Shown here one piece after another: positions 41,518 to 52,145 of a stretch of 64,000 nucleotides of DNA (within the stretch, counting starts at the first letter, position 1; every line of letters begins with the position of its first letter). This DNA comes from Megaustenia siamemsis. Lineage: Eukaryota; Mollusca; Gastropoda; Stylommatophora; Ariophantidae. The DNA lies in assembly GCA_032433765.1 (NCBI GenBank), contig JAVIAB010000073.1, positions 63,258,199 through 63,322,198 on the forward strand, given 5' to 3'. Below the pieces are notes generated by a model that saw only the letters and a list, made by a program, of their open reading frames with translations, searched no databases and was not told where the DNA came from. Position numbers and translations under genes: made by a program.

Positions 41518-42131
41518 ACCCAAGTAGCTATAGACCAATTAGCCTACTGAGCTGCCTGAGTAAACTCATGGAAAGGCAGGTTAACAGAAGACTTATGTGG
41601 CATTTGGAGACAAAACAACAAACCGTACCACAACAAAGTGGCTTACGTCAGCACAGATCAACTGAAGACCTGGTCACCTACATTGCACAGGAAATAGAGG
41701 ATGCTCTACAAGAAAAGAAACACACACTGGCAGTGTGGGTCGACATGGAAAAGGCTTTTGATAGGGTTTGGCGAGAGGATTTAAAGAATAAGCTTTTTAG
41801 ACTTGGCATTCAGGGTGTTTATTCAATTGGGTCTCTCAATCAATACCTTCAGGATAGAACGGCCAGAGTACAAGTTCAAGGTAAACTAAGTAAGAAGGTC
41901 TCTATCGAACAAGGTGTCCCACAAGGCGGAGTCTTGTCCCCAACACTCTTTTTAATTTTCATAAACGACATCGTAATGGACATTCCACCCAGAATACACT
42001 CAGCAATATACTCAGATGATCTGGCGTTATGGGCTCGCGAGGAAAGTATGTCGGTGGCTGGACCCAGGATGCAAGATGCCCTAGGTAAACTTAAAAAAAT
42101 GGACGAACACCTGGTTCTTACCAATCAATGA
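41439..42131 (+). pseudogene. D1 reverse transcriptase (230 codons)
   Basis: Motifs in order: IWKEAIVVPILKRGKDP, SYRPISLLSCLSKLMERQV, QSGLRQHRSTEDLVTYIAQE, LAVWVDMEKAFDRVWRE (motif A, catalytic Asp), IEQGVPQGGVLSPTLFLIFI (motif B), and AIYSDDLALWAR (motif C, YSDD in place of YADD). YSDD keeps both Asp residues. A stop at 42129 ends the frame before the thumb. Confidence 0.9.
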
Positions 42132-42296
42132 AAAAAAAACTACATATACAATTTTCAACCTATCAAGAAACACACTCTCTGCAAACTTGAAGATAAAAGA
42201 CCATACACTCCCTATTGACCAACATATCTTGGCGTCACCATGATTTGCAGAATGACTTGGAAAAATCAGATAGCCAGAGCAAGGAAAAAAGCCCTT

Positions 42297-42330
42297 TGAT
42301 GCGGAGAAGGCACCCAATGATGATGATGAA
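42297..42330 (+). mobile_element. RTE family B 3' tail scrap
   Basis: GATGCGGAGAAGGCACCCAA then TGATGATGATGA equals the last ~33 bp of family B. It marks the 3' break of D1. Confidence 0.75.
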
Positions 42331-42432
42331 TGAATCAGAGCAAAACCATAAATTAAATTATATAAAAACAAAACATTCTCATAGGCAAGCTGCTACTTCT
42401 CTAGTAGTAACTATACTATACTATACTCATCA

Positions 42433-42816
42433 TCATCGAGTGCCCTCTCCGCATTGAAGGTTGGCTACCATGGAGCGCCATTCCACTCTGTCTCTTGCTT
42501 TGATGGTGCAGATTGCCATAGGCTGACTTGTCCATCTTTTGATGTTACTCGTCCATGTTAGTCTTGGTCTGCCTCTGCCTCTTTTACCTTGTATTTTCCC
42601 TTCTAATATTACTTTTACTAGACTGCTGTGTTTTTTAACATGACCAAAAAATGTCATTTGTCTTGTTCTAATTGTGTTTAGTAGTTCTTTTTTCATTTTT
42701 AGTTGTTTTAAAACTTCTTCGTTTGTTTTCTTTTCTTTCCATCCAATTCTACCTATTCTATAAATCCACATTTCAAAGGCTTCAATTTCTGTTCTGTTTT
42801 CTGGTCTAATGTCCAT
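42433..42816 (-). pseudogene. B1 RTE C-terminal domain (127 codons)
   Basis: It reads IEAFEMWIYR, IGWKEKKTNEEVLKQLKMKK, RTRQMTFFGHVKKH, then GKRGRGRPRLTWTSNIKRW and RDRVEWRSMVANLQCGEG, ending at the stop within the TGATGATG tail. One residue is missing in the YRRIGRIGW block compared with 56777-57262. Confidence 0.88.
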
Positions 42817-42982
42817 GTTTCTGCACCTTACAGGAATATTGAGAATATGTTACATTTTGCTATTCTTAATTTCAGCCCTGGTGTTATTTGTTTTGATGTT
42901 AGTATATTTTTCATGGCATTGAAATTACTTTTTGCCATTCCTATTCTTTTATTTATTTCAGTTGTACATTTTCCATCACTGG

Positions 42983-44029
42983 TTATAGTATGTCCCAGAT
43001 AGTTGTAGCTTGGACTGTCTCTAGATGTATTCCTTCAACTTTGATATTTAATTGTAGTTCTTGAGAATTTTCTTTGTTTATGATCATAGTTTTAGTCTTT
43101 TTTATATTCATATCCAGTCCATATTTTTTGCTTGTCATGTTTATTACATTAAGTAATTGTTGTAGATCTTTAGGATTTTCTGCTAGTAGAACAGTATCAT
43201 CAGCATATCTTAGGTTATTGATTATCTTCCCATTAATGTTAAGGCCTGGCATCTCATTGATGTTTTTAAAGATTTGCTCAGTGTATAAATTGAACAAGCT
43301 TGGTGATAGGATGCATCCTTGTCTTACTCCTCTTTTTATATCGATGGGTGTAGAGTTCTCCTTGTTATATTTTATTATTGCTGTTTGCTTCCAATACAAA
43401 TTACATATCAGTCGTATGTCTGTGTCATCCAGATTTATATCTTTTAGGCAGTCTATAAGTTGCTCATGGTGTATTCTATCAAATGCTTTGGTGTAGTCTA
43501 TGAAGCAGGCATATATTGGTTTGTTTACTTCTATGTACTTTTCAATCAATGTCCTCATGCTGAATATGGCTTCTTTTGTCCCACTTTTCTTGAATCCGAA
43601 TTGCTGCTCATCTAGTTCATTATTAATTTTATTCTGAATCCTTCCTTGTATAACTTTTAGTAAAATTTTGGTTACCTGGCTCATTAGGCTTATTGTTCTA
43701 AAGCCGCTGCATTCAACTGCACCATTCTTTTTAGGCAATGTTGATGTTTTTAGTTCATTTGGTATGTATCCTGTGTGGTATATGTCATTGCATATGTCTG
43801 TGATCATTTCAATGCCAAAATCTTCTAGTGCCTGTATCATCTCTATCTGTATATTGTCAGGTCCTGCTTTTCCCTTTTTCATTATTTTTATAGCTTTTTC
43901 TATTTCAGATTTCAGGATTTTATAGCTGGATGTACATTTTATGAATGGTTTTTTGTCCCTTTCGTCATGAAATAATTCTGTTACGTATTCCTGCCATCTT
44001 TCGATTATATCTTTGTTGTCTGTTACCAT
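42983..44029 (-). pseudogene. B1 reverse transcriptase (348 codons, longest RT frame in the window)
   Basis: Continuous frame with IERWQEYVTELFHDERDKK at the start (linker end), IMKKGKAGPDNIQIEMIQAL, STLPKKNGAVECSGFRTISL, the LMSQVTKILLKVIQ block, QQFGFKKSGTKEAIFSMRTL, ACFIDYTKAFDRIHH (motif A), IKRGVRQGCILSPSLFN (motif B), NNLRYADDTVLLAEN (motif C, intact YADD) and MNIKKTKTMIINKE. All catalytic Asp residues are present. It ends near the post-palm region with a shift that loses YLGHTI. RTE clade. Confidence 0.92.
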
Positions 44030-44114
44030 TCTTCCCTCTTTGTTTGCAATACATCCGTTTCCTCTGCTTTTTTGTCTTTATCAGTCATTCTTTTTATTTC
44101 TGTGTGCATTCCTC

Positions 44115-45056
44115 TTAAATTTTGTTTACTTTCCATAGTTTCGATTTATAGACATCTTTGGTTGAGCCAGTCTTCTTTTGCCTTTTTGCACATTTTTCGT
44201 ATTTCATTATCAATTTCCTTGTATTTGGCAGTGTTTTTCGCTTGTCTTCTCTCTTCCATTTTTCTAAAATGTTGTCAGTTATCCATTTTTGTTTTTTGTT
44301 ACTTTCCTTTTTGGGTAAGGTGATGCAGGATTCTTGTATGCTGTTTTTTATGCATTGCCATTTGGTTGTGACTTTTTCTTCAGGATTTTCTCTTCTGTAC
44401 TGCTCAATCCCTTCTTCTAGCAGCCTCTGATATGTGTTCTTTACTTGTATAGTATAAGTTTCTTTCACATCTTTCTGATTTAAAGCTGTTGTATCTATTG
44501 CTGTTGCAGAATTAGTATTTTGTTTATTTCTCTTTAATTTGATTTTTATTTTAATCATTACAGGATTGTGATCTGAATTAATATCTGCTCCTGGATAGGT
44601 TTTGGCTTTCTTGACGCTGTTCCGGAATCTGTCTTTTATCATTATATAATCTATTTGATTCCTCTTTCCATCTCCAGGGCTTTTCCATGTGTATAATTTC
44701 CTTTTCTCTTGCTCAAAGTAGGTGTTACATATTATTAGACTGTTTTCTTCACAAAATTGAATTAATCTTTCTCCTCTGTCATTTCTTTTTCCTAACCCAT
44801 GATTTCCTATAATGGTCTTATATGTGCCTTTTCCCACTTTTGCGTTCATATCACCCATTACAATCAAGATGTCTAATGATTTCACTTGCTTTATAATTGT
44901 ATTTAGATCTTCATAGTATGCTTCTATTTGTTCATCTGTATAGTCTTGAGTAGGTGCTATGTCTGTATTTAAGTGTATTATTGCTATGTCAAATGGCTTT
45001 GCCTTCATTTTTATTAATATCCTATCATTGCATGTCCCTTGAGTATTGAATATCAA
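44115..45056 (-). pseudogene. B1 endonuclease C-terminal part and linker (313 codons)
   Basis: IVMGDMNAKVGKGTYKTI (GDMN in place of GDFN), GNHGLGKRNDRGERL, NTYFEQEKRKLYTWKSPGD, RNQIDYIMIKDRFRN, and INSDHNPVMIKIK (catalytic SDH) come first; the rest is the lysine-rich linker with EKWKREDKRK and TIQVKNTYQRLLEEG. The N-terminal WNVRTL block is lost with the 5' truncation. Confidence 0.9.
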
Positions 45057-45165
45057 TTTGATATATTTTTGTAGTTCTCGTTTTATTAGTATGCCTACCC
45101 CTCTTTGGTGTTCTGTATTGTTGCCTGAGTATATAAATGTATATTTATCGTCTTGTATGTATACT

Positions 45166-46000
45166 ACTATACTATGTTAACTATGTTAATGATAATGTAA
45201 CAATACAATACTATGTTTTTTTTTCAAAAACCGTATTAATTAACACTTACTTAACCCTTAATGTTGTACTCACAGAATAAGGCCGTCACTGTGTTATGCG
45301 TATTGGTTGTATTATTACACGTTACTCACTGACGTTAGATTAGATTTTGTTTTGCGTGACAATATTATTAATAAATATACTTTTGACTTTTGCACACACA
45401 CCACACAAAATTGTTGAAATTCTGATTTCATGCATCAGAAAGCCCAAAAAGTATAATGATAATGATAATGATTTAACCAGCTAATAAATTACTAAATTGT
45501 CTACATAATATTATAATAGCAGTTGAGCTTTCAGTCTGTGTTCCTAATCTAAGTCTTGCTTAACTAGTTGTGTGGTTAGCAAAATAATTAATTTAAACAT
45601 TCTTTACCTCTTTACTCTTCCGCATTACTTTACTATCTGGCGATTTGATAGAATTTAACCAATCAAGGCGAAGCAAAACTTATCTTGATAACGACAACTG
45701 ACAACGAGCTATATTTAGTAGGCACATTTTGTTTAAAACAGTGAATCTCAAACAATTCATACAATGCAGACATTGAGACAATTTTGAGTTACAAACACTC
45801 TATGACATATAATATTAATAAGAAAGTTTAAGTCAATTTTAAGAAAGTTATTTAAAACCACTATCGGCAACCATTTCAAGTTTCAGAGAAAAATCCACAA
45901 ATGACAAAGGTTAATGGTATAGTATATTCAATATTGTTTCAATTTTAGTTTATTTGAGATTCATGTCACTAACTTTTTCTTCTTCTGCTTTTCTCTTTCT
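45166..46000. other. unassigned AT-rich sequence
   Basis: No gene or repeat was recognised. If the NIP7 exon at 39495 belongs to a live gene this could be intron, but no NIP7-like exon was found. Confidence 0.35.
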
Positions 46001-46410
46001 CTGATACCTAAAAGGTGTCGTGGTTTATATCATTTGTCGTTCTTGTGCTGCTCGAATAGTCTGAATTAGTGATTTTCCTTTGTTGTTACATGTCTCTGTC
46101 ACTGCATCTATCCATCTTCTTCTGGGTCTTCCTCTTGGTCTTTTTCCATGCATTCTCGAGAAGAACGCCCTTGATGGTGATTGGTGAGGATTCATTCTGA
46201 CCAGGTGGCCAAACCATTTAAATTGTTGTTGTTCTATATATTCTTGGCAGGGTTTTGTTCCTACTATTTTTCTTATGGTTTCATTTGGTATTCTATCTCT
46301 TCTTGTGTTGTTTGTTACTTTTCTCAAACAACGCATCTCACATGTATTGATCTTTCTTAAATGCGATTTAGAACTGTGATAGTCACTAACTATCCTTTTC
46401 AAATCATCTG
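46001..46410 (-). mobile_element. LINE family J 3' end
   Basis: The frame 46402-46025 (125 codons) reads CEMRCLRKVTNNTRRDRI, IEQQQFKWFGHLVRM and KRPRGRPRRRWIDAV, the post-RT tail of a CR1/Jockey-like LINE. The natural stop is at 46025. RT is missing. Confidence 0.8.
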
Positions 46411-46539
46411 TTGATTAATATTCGCATTTCTGTTACTACTTCATTACTATTACAGAATACACGAGGTTGACATGATAATACTGCACAGCTAATTCTGTTA
46501 AATTACAATTGCAGTAGAGTAGTTTTATAATTTATTATC

Positions 46540-46563
46540 TCTCTATCTCTCTCTCTCTCTCTG
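46540..46563. repeat. (CT)n microsatellite, tail of D2
   Basis: CTCTCTATCTCTCTCTCTCTCT at the 3' edge of the antisense D2 LINE; read on the element strand it is a GA tail. Confidence 0.85.
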
Positions 46564-46577
46564 CGATCAGGACTCAA

Positions 46578-47400
46578 TCAGGGTAGGATTCCAGACTCTC
46601 TCATGAAGTCATCTGTCTGTTTAAGCGATTCGATTGCCTCATATAGTTTCTCTTCCAGTGAGGTGGGTGTGGACCACATTGCTCTTCTCAGGTCTGTGTA
46701 CTGGGGGCAATCCTGTAGCATTTGTTTTGTAGTTATATTGTCCAGTGTACAGTGGCATAGGCTGGTTGTACCTATTTTGAATTTGGTGAACATGTAATTT
46801 CTCATTCTATTGTGGCCAGTGCGTAGACGAAGTATGATGACTTGATCCCTCCTTGATAGTTGGTGGTATCCGTCACTCTCGTTATGCTTTGGGTTTTCTC
46901 GTTTCCATTTTTCATGGTACTGACCTTTGAGGAAGGATTTGGCTTCATCATAACTGAGCGGATGGTTCTCTTGTGGTAATCTCCCTCCCTCTTTATTTGT
47001 CTGCGCGTTCGTTCCCGTGTATATTACAGTGTGATGGTATCCACTGAATGACTACTCTCTGGAAGTTATTGCATAGTTGGTCCAGGGTCGTTATCAAGTC
47101 ATCTAGTTCATTGTTCTTGGGGCTTTTTAGAGCTGATATTACTGACAGAGCATCAATCAGAATCACCAATTTATTGTGCATGTTATTTTTGTATTGAGTA
47201 GCCAGTGTTGCAGCATCTCTGATGGCTTCAGTTTCTGCTTTAAAGTTGTTTGAGGATTTCACAGTAGCTATTGACTTGGTGATTTCGTCCTGGTTATTCA
47301 GCGTCAAGAACACACCACCCCCTCCATTTCTGGTGGCATTTGTAGCAGAGCCATCTGTGTATATGTGGGAACAAGAGTCCTGTGGGTAGGTATCGTGTAT
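46578..47400 (-). pseudogene. D2 RNase H and C-terminal zinc-knuckle
   Basis: Frame 47313-46993: NNFKAETEAIRDAATLATQ (Glu), VILIDALSVISALKSP (Asp, here in LIDA instead of SDS/TDS) and VIQWIPSHCNIHGNERADK (final Asp). The first YTDGS block lies upstream at about 47360 in another frame. The tail frame 46805-46578 has FTKFKIGTTSLCHC and a KQMLQDC block, the Cys-rich end, then the stop. Confidence 0.85.
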
Positions 47401-47462
47401 GTGTTTATCTGCTACGTGTTTTCTTTATGTGTCTGATTGGGTGCCTTTTTTCATGATTCCTG

Positions 47463-47997
47463 CTATATTTTCCTTAAGTTCTGGTATTTTTGTTTCCCAT
47501 GAGGAGACATATCAGATGGGCCCAATGGTTTCGGTATTGTTTTGGAAAGTACTGGGTCTCCAGTAGTTAGTTCATTGGCAATTGCAGCGAAGTTGCTCCT
47601 CTTTAGTCGTACAATTCCTGAACCAATTATTCTTTGGTGCATGGGGTGGCTAAAGAGCCTTCTATATTTCTCCGCTTGTTGCAATACTTTAGTGACCCGT
47701 CTGTCATCTAAGGGTTGTAAACCTGTTACTGTTTCTAGAGTCTTGATAGGTGTAGATTTCATAGCACCAGTGATGATACGGGCAGCTTGGTTCTGTGTTC
47801 TGTTAATTTTGCTAAGGTGTGATTTGAAAGCCATAGCCCATGCTGTGACTCCATACTCTAGGACTGGTCTGACTCTTTCTACGTATAGTCGTTTCAAGAT
47901 ATTGCTGTCTGCTCCCCAGTCCGTTCATACCAATTTCTTCATAATATTTGTTCGTTTTTTGGCTTTTTTTCTTGCTCTGTCTATCTGATTTTTCCAA
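47463..47997 (-). pseudogene. D2 RT thumb and connection to RNase H
   Basis: The open frame 47897-47463 (144 codons) reads MKRLYVERVRPVLEYGVTAW, INRTQNQAARIITGAMKS (the LQNQALRIITG-type motif after RT), then LQPLDDRRVTKVLQQAEKY and the linker. It is preceded in other frames by a degraded SDRQSKKKSQK segment. Confidence 0.85.
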
Positions 47998-48124
47998 GTC
48001 ATTCTACGATTCATGGTTACCCCAAGATATGTTGGGTTTTGGTCAATAGGGAGTGTATGGTCTTTTATCTTCAAGTTTGCAGAGAGTGTGTTTCTTGGTA
48101 GACTGAAAATTGTATATGTAGTTT

Positions 48125-48719
48125 TTATTCGTTAATTGGTATGAACCAGGTGTTCGTCCATTTTTCAAGTTCACCTAGGGCATCTCGCATCCTGGAACCA
48201 GCCACTGACATACTTTCCTCGCGAGCCCATAGCGCTAGGTCATCTGAGTATATTGCTGAGTGTATTCTGGGTGGAATGTCCATTACGATGTCATTTATGA
48301 AAATTAAAAAGAGTGTTGGGGACAAGACTCCGCCTTGTGAGACACCTTACACCTTGTTCGATTGTGACCTTCTTACTTAGTTGACCTTGTACTTGTACTC
48401 TGGTCGTTCTATCCTGAAGGTATTGAGAGACCCAATTGAATAAACGACCCTGAATACCAAGTCTAAAAAGCGTGTTCTTTAAACCCTCTCGCCATACTCT
48501 ATCAAAAGCCTTCTCCATGTCGATCCACACTGTCAGTGTGTGTTTCTTTTCTTGTAGAGCATCCTCTATTTCCTGTGCGATGTAGGTGACCACTATCGTC
48601 ATCATCAAGAACCATGCATGCTGGCGTAGGTGATCATGTCTCTCTACAACTTTCGATCTCGACAGGTATTTATTATAGTTATCATTTCTGTTGTTGACCT
48701 TCTGCCAAGCCATTCTCAT
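48125..48719 (-). pseudogene. D2 reverse transcriptase, two frames
   Basis: Frame 48719-48291 enters from unrelated RTE-A sequence and becomes D2 at VTYIAQEIEDALQ, then VWIDMEKAFDRVWREG (motif A) and KVTIEQGV. A frameshift in motif B (about 48350) moves to frame 48325-48125 with SPTLFLIFINDIV and AIYSDDLALWAREES (motif C). Confidence 0.85.
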
Positions 48720-48914
48720 AAGCCGCCTTGTATCTTTTCTCTTTGCTTCTCTCTATCTCTTCGTCCCTCAATTTTCCCAGTTGATACAATATATTCCAGC
48801 TGTTTCGTTCTCATAGCATGGTCTTAAAATGATGATTGTTTCTTCCTAATATTGGATATTAGAACTATTTTTGCTTTGGCCTCTTTCAGAACGTTTTCAT
48901 TGCTCTTCTTCTCT
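48593..48914 (-). mobile_element. RTE family A antisense copy, left part
   Basis: The tail TCATCATCAAGAACC is followed by the reverse complement of the RTE-A C-terminal region. It is interrupted by the hAT element at 48923 and resumes at 49644. Confidence 0.88.
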
Positions 48915-48922
48915 GTCTATGG

Positions 48923-49635
48923 CAGTGGCGTATTCTCTATGATACCGCAGCTACCGCCGATATCCTGAACATATTAACGAAATACAAAAGGAAATGATAA
49001 TTTATTATATTTTTTATATAATTATATTACAAATTTTCGAATATTCTGGTACACATTTCGTAGGCCAATATGATTTATTTCTTTGATTTGCATTTATCAA
49101 GGTTTCCTTCAAGGTTTTCCTCTGGCCATTATAACGTTTGTGAATGAAACCGAAACTACTCTACATTGAAACCTCTAGTAGCTAGCGGTACATTTTTCAT
49201 CTATCCGGACATAGTATTAACGACCTTGACATTCAAAAATGGGAGTCAAAATAATATAGCGGGTGTTACCGCAAGAGGAATGCGGTTTCATGGGTTATTT
49301 TTAGCTCTAGCCAACTAGAAGCGTTAAAGGTGAAAGTGAAACTATGTCTGATTACCAGAACTTCCTTACCTATTTATAACTACGTTATGCGCATCATCAT
49401 CCGTAGAAAGAACTTTTTCTGCTCTCAAGAGAATCAAATCTTATTTTTGACAAAGTCATCAAGACATTTTCGTCCCAAACAAGACGGATATAATTAACAT
49501 ATAAATAAGTAAGTAATTTAAAATGTAGTGATATCATTAGAAAATATTACTTTATGTTAGCCTTTTGCATATAATGTATGTTTTTATTTATTATGTCAGC
49601 GGTAGCCCAGACCCCAAAACCAGTATACGCCACTG
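48923..49635 (+). mobile_element. hAT-type non-autonomous DNA transposon (713 bp)
   Basis: It starts CAGTGGCGTAT (48923) and ends ATACGCCACTG (49635), perfect ~11-bp inverted termini. It is flanked by 8-bp GTCTATGG (48915-48922) and TTCTATGG (49636-49643), the hAT target-site length, 7 of 8 matching. It splits an antisense RTE-A copy. The remaining coding content is a short C-terminal transposase piece. Confidence 0.9.
49385..49450 (+). pseudogene. hAT transposase C-terminal dimerisation motif relic
   Basis: One frame reads LCASSSVERTFSALKRIKSYF then stop, which matches the conserved hAT dimerisation motif (A-S-x-E-R-x-F-S-x-L-x-x-I-K). No DDE/RNase H-like catalytic region is found upstream, so only the end of the gene survives. 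Confidence 0.8.
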
Positions 49636-49643
49636 TTCTATGG

Positions 49644-49795
49644 TAATCTCAACATTCTTCTGTAAAATGCATTTCTGTAGCCTCCAGTGATTTTCTTGTC
49701 TGTTGTCCTATTGTCCATGATTCATATGTTAAGACAGGCTCTATATAACATTTAAGAACTCTTTTTCTTGTTTCTATTGTCAACAATGGAAATAT
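49644..49795 (-). mobile_element. RTE family A antisense copy, right part
   Basis: It continues 48593-48914 past the hAT element with the complement of the FYRRMLRIPW/LTYGC region, fading at about 49795. Confidence 0.82.
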
Positions 49796-49811
49796 AAATT
49801 ATATAAGTGTA

Positions 49812-49946
49812 ATTAGTAGTAGTAGTAGCAGTAGTACAAGTAATTATTATTATAAACTATACATAGTACTATAGTACAATTATTGTAGTAGTAGTAGTAC
49901 AAGTAATTATTATTATAAACTATATATAGTACTATAGTACAATTAT
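49812..49946. repeat. two tandem ~66-bp units with AGT trinucleotide runs
   Basis: GTAGTACAAGTAATTATTAT, then TATAAACTATA(C/T)ATAGTA, then CTATAGTACAATTAT occurs twice, each preceded by (GTA)n. Confidence 0.85.
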
Positions 49947-50203
49947 GGGAACCGCGATAGCTCAGTAGTTAGTGAACTGGACTACAAAGGACAAGAGGTA
50001 GGGTTCAGACCCAACCGACGGCTCCGATTCACCCAGCCTTTAATGGGTACCGCATTTTTTTCTTAGAAAGTAAAGCGGCACGGGCGTAATAAAAACCACA
50101 TTACCCCAAAAATCATATGCCGAAGGTCTGTAAAATTTATGATCACTAACACCATATTCCCTATACACTACTTGGCGTGACGGGGGTACTTTGCTTTTTT
50201 TTA
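49947..50203 (+). mobile_element. tRNA-derived SINE copy 6
   Basis: Flanked by TATAGTACAATTAT (49933-49946) and TATAGTACGATTAT (50204-50217), 13 of 14 matching. B box mutated to GGTTCAGACCC. Confidence 0.92.
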
Positions 50204-50304
50204 TATAGTACGATTATAATAAAATAATATTAATAATTAATATAAAGTTTTTTTTTTTTAAGTTTAGACGTACTGAAATAGGAGTAACTACCTAGTCTAG
50301 TATA

Positions 50305-51610
50305 TATAGCATTTTCGTCTTGTCAGACGGTTTTGTTAATTTTTTTTTAGGCTTTAGTTTTTGTCGAACAGCTTCTCTTGTTGCTGATTCTACCAATGTT
50401 TGACAAATACACACGGCTACAGAATGAACAAGTCAGGCCCACTGATCCACAAAATATCTAATCTTACAACAAAAGTACATCTTTCAAACAATTTCGGGTA
50501 CAAATTAGATAATACATTCAACAAGAGTACATCCTTCAAGAAAACATCGAAAATAGTGGATACAGTCATTTCAGTTCAACATCTACAAAAAGAACAGCTT
50601 CAAAAATGGGTACAGGCATACTTTGTTCTCGGCATTTTTTTGTAATGTCTAAGTGTGAAAATCATGTCTATAGTTGAGCTCCCGGCTCTGAAGCCGCACT
50701 GAGACTCAGTTTCTAAAAACATGGATCTAAAAATGATTTTATTTTATGAGATTTTAGTCGATGTGATGTTGACTTTGGTCGCTGAAGACACTCTTGATTG
50801 ATAAATGCGACTACGTCCAGCTTTAATCTTACTGATGACGAGAGCTTGGTCTGTATTGCAGTCTGCTCTGTGATATGCACATGTTATTCTGATGTTGTTT
50901 AAATACTGCCTACGTGTAAGAACTAGGTCTAGTTGGTGCCAGTGACCACTTCTAGTATGACGCCATGTTGATTTATGTTTATGTTTTACATTAAAGTAGG
51001 TATTTGTTACACATAGATGATTGTCTGAACAGAAAACAATGCCATGATGGTCTAGGCATGTTGGCCAAGATTGTTGGTCGAATCTTGTGTGTGCGTTGAA
51101 ATCACAAAGTATAGGCCTATATAATAGTTCTTCTTTTGGGAGTGAGTCTATGATCATCTGAAATTGTTGGTAGAAATTGTCTTTCTCTTCACCTGAGGCA
51201 GCCATCGTTGGTGCATAGGTACTGATGATGTTTTTTAATCCACTCTTTGTGTGCAGCTGAAGTATCATTGAATGTTCGGACACTCCTTTTGGTGTGGTAA
51301 TGGAGTTTACATGTTTAATATGTACAGTGAAGCCTACTCCATGGAGACGTGGCCTTTTAGGGCTTAGACCTTGCCATAAAAAAAGTATAATTTTCTTCCT
51401 TTACAGAATCACCGTCTGAGTCTTATTTCTTAGAGGGCAGCAATATCGACCTGTAGCCTATTTAGTTATTTTTCTGTGAGGGCTGTTGTTCTAATTTGCC
51501 GTAATTTCTGTGTGTTTGCTTTAACAAGTCCAGGGCACATGGTCCTTACGTTCAATGTGCCAAGTTTAAACATTGATGCTTTCTTCCTCATTTCACTTTT
51601 CCTACTGTCT
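50305..51610 (-). mobile_element. CR1/L2-like LINE F1, antisense, internally deleted
   Basis: It consists of a 3' zinc-finger region (50305-50460), a short RT piece (about 50610-50715) and the endonuclease (50744-51600), with most of RT and the C-terminal region deleted between them. The leader continues past SINE copy 7 at 51890. Blocks at 50305-50460 and 50610-50715 match F2 (61430-61560 and 62770-62880). Confidence 0.75.
50744..51283 (-). pseudogene. F1 apurinic-like endonuclease (179 codons plus upstream)
   Basis: The main frame reads IISTYAPTMAASGEEKDNFY, then PILCDFNAHTRFDQQSW (CDFN for GDFN), ITNT-like CVTNTYFNVKHKHKSTW and GHWHQLDLVLTRRQYL, CNTDQALVISKI (TDQ replacing SDH, so the catalytic His is lost). 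Upstream, out of frame, about 51590-51530 encodes LGTLNVRTMCPG. The usual role is target nicking; the missing His marks it inactive. Confidence 0.85.
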
Positions 51611-51644
51611 GGGTACGGAATATGGAGATAGTACTTTACCCAGT

Positions 51645-51876
51645 TGGGAACCGCGATAGCTCAGTGGTTAGTGAACTGGACTACAAAGAGGTAAGGTTCG
51701 ATCCCAACCGACGGCTTCCGGTTCACCCAGCCTTTAATGGGTACCGCATTTTTTCTGGGAAAGTAAAGCGGAACGGGCGTAATACCGACCACATTACCCC
51801 AAAAATCATGTGCCGAAGGTCTGTAAAATTTATGGTCACTAAGCCACTTGGCGTGACGGGGGCACTTTCCAATACT
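51645..51876 (+). mobile_element. tRNA-derived SINE copy 7
   Basis: Flanked by TACTTTACCCAGT (51632-51644, 51877-51889), a perfect 13-bp duplication. It lacks ~10 bp before the B box and ~20 bp near its 3' end compared with copy 2. Confidence 0.94.
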
Positions 51877-52145
51877 TACTTTACCCAGTCGCACTATCCC
51901 AATATCTCGACATCGTTTCAAGAATTTCCAAAGGAGGGACGTGGTCCATAGGTTCGGAATTGAAAGAAACTGCAGGGGATGCCAGAAAGACGATTAACGC
52001 CGTTATTTTTACTCTGGGTGTACTCCCATAACCTTCGATTCTAATTAGAATCTAGTCAACAAGGTAGTGGAAGGTTTTGTGATCAAAGTTTCCCTACTTC
52101 CAGACAAGGTTTCCGAGTACTGTCTACCCGGAAGTCTAGTATAGT
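51877..52145 (-). mobile_element. LINE F leader (5' UTR) module, copy 1
   Basis: ACTTTACCCAGTCGCACTAT, GGGGATGCCAGAAAGACG and the CATAACCTTCGATTCTAA block match 62976-63200 over ~230 bp. It lies upstream of the F1 endonuclease on the minus strand, hence a 5' UTR. Confidence 0.7.

Larger units (their letters stand above)
39719..42296 (+). mobile_element. I/Nimb-type LINE D1 (5' UTR to RT; 3' end lost)
   Basis: Leader (39719-39966), APE endonuclease (39968-40670), linker (40675-41350) and RT (41360-42130) are present in sense order. The copy stops at about 42296, after YLGV-type sequence, so the RNase H and zinc-knuckle end seen in D2 is missing. ORF1 is absent or lies outside what can be recognised. 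Confidence 0.85.
42426..45165 (-). mobile_element. RTE family B copy B1 (2.7 kb, antisense, 5'-truncated)
   Basis: It runs from the CATCATCATCG tail at 42426 to an endonuclease start near 45165 (YSGNNTEHQRGVGILIKREL). A likely target duplication is ACTATACTAT (about 42411-42425 and 45165-45175), blurred because the sequence is itself repetitive. It has three large open pieces with frameshifts between them. It is the longest antisense RTE-B here and the reference, with B2, for the family. Confidence 0.88.
46565..48592 (-). mobile_element. I/Nimb-type LINE D2 (RT to 3' end, antisense)
   Basis: This is the complement of D1: it holds the RT C-terminal half, RNase H and zinc-knuckle tail that D1 lacks. 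It is 5'-truncated inside RT at 48592, where an RTE-A tail abuts. It overlaps D1 in the RT region with nearly the same sequence (VTYIAQEIEDALQEKKHTL in both), confirming one family. Confidence 0.88.

Noticed and set aside
43074..43496. 140-codon frame on the + strand
   Set aside because: Shadow of the RTE-B reverse transcriptase on the minus strand; the same shadow recurs at 56195-56617.
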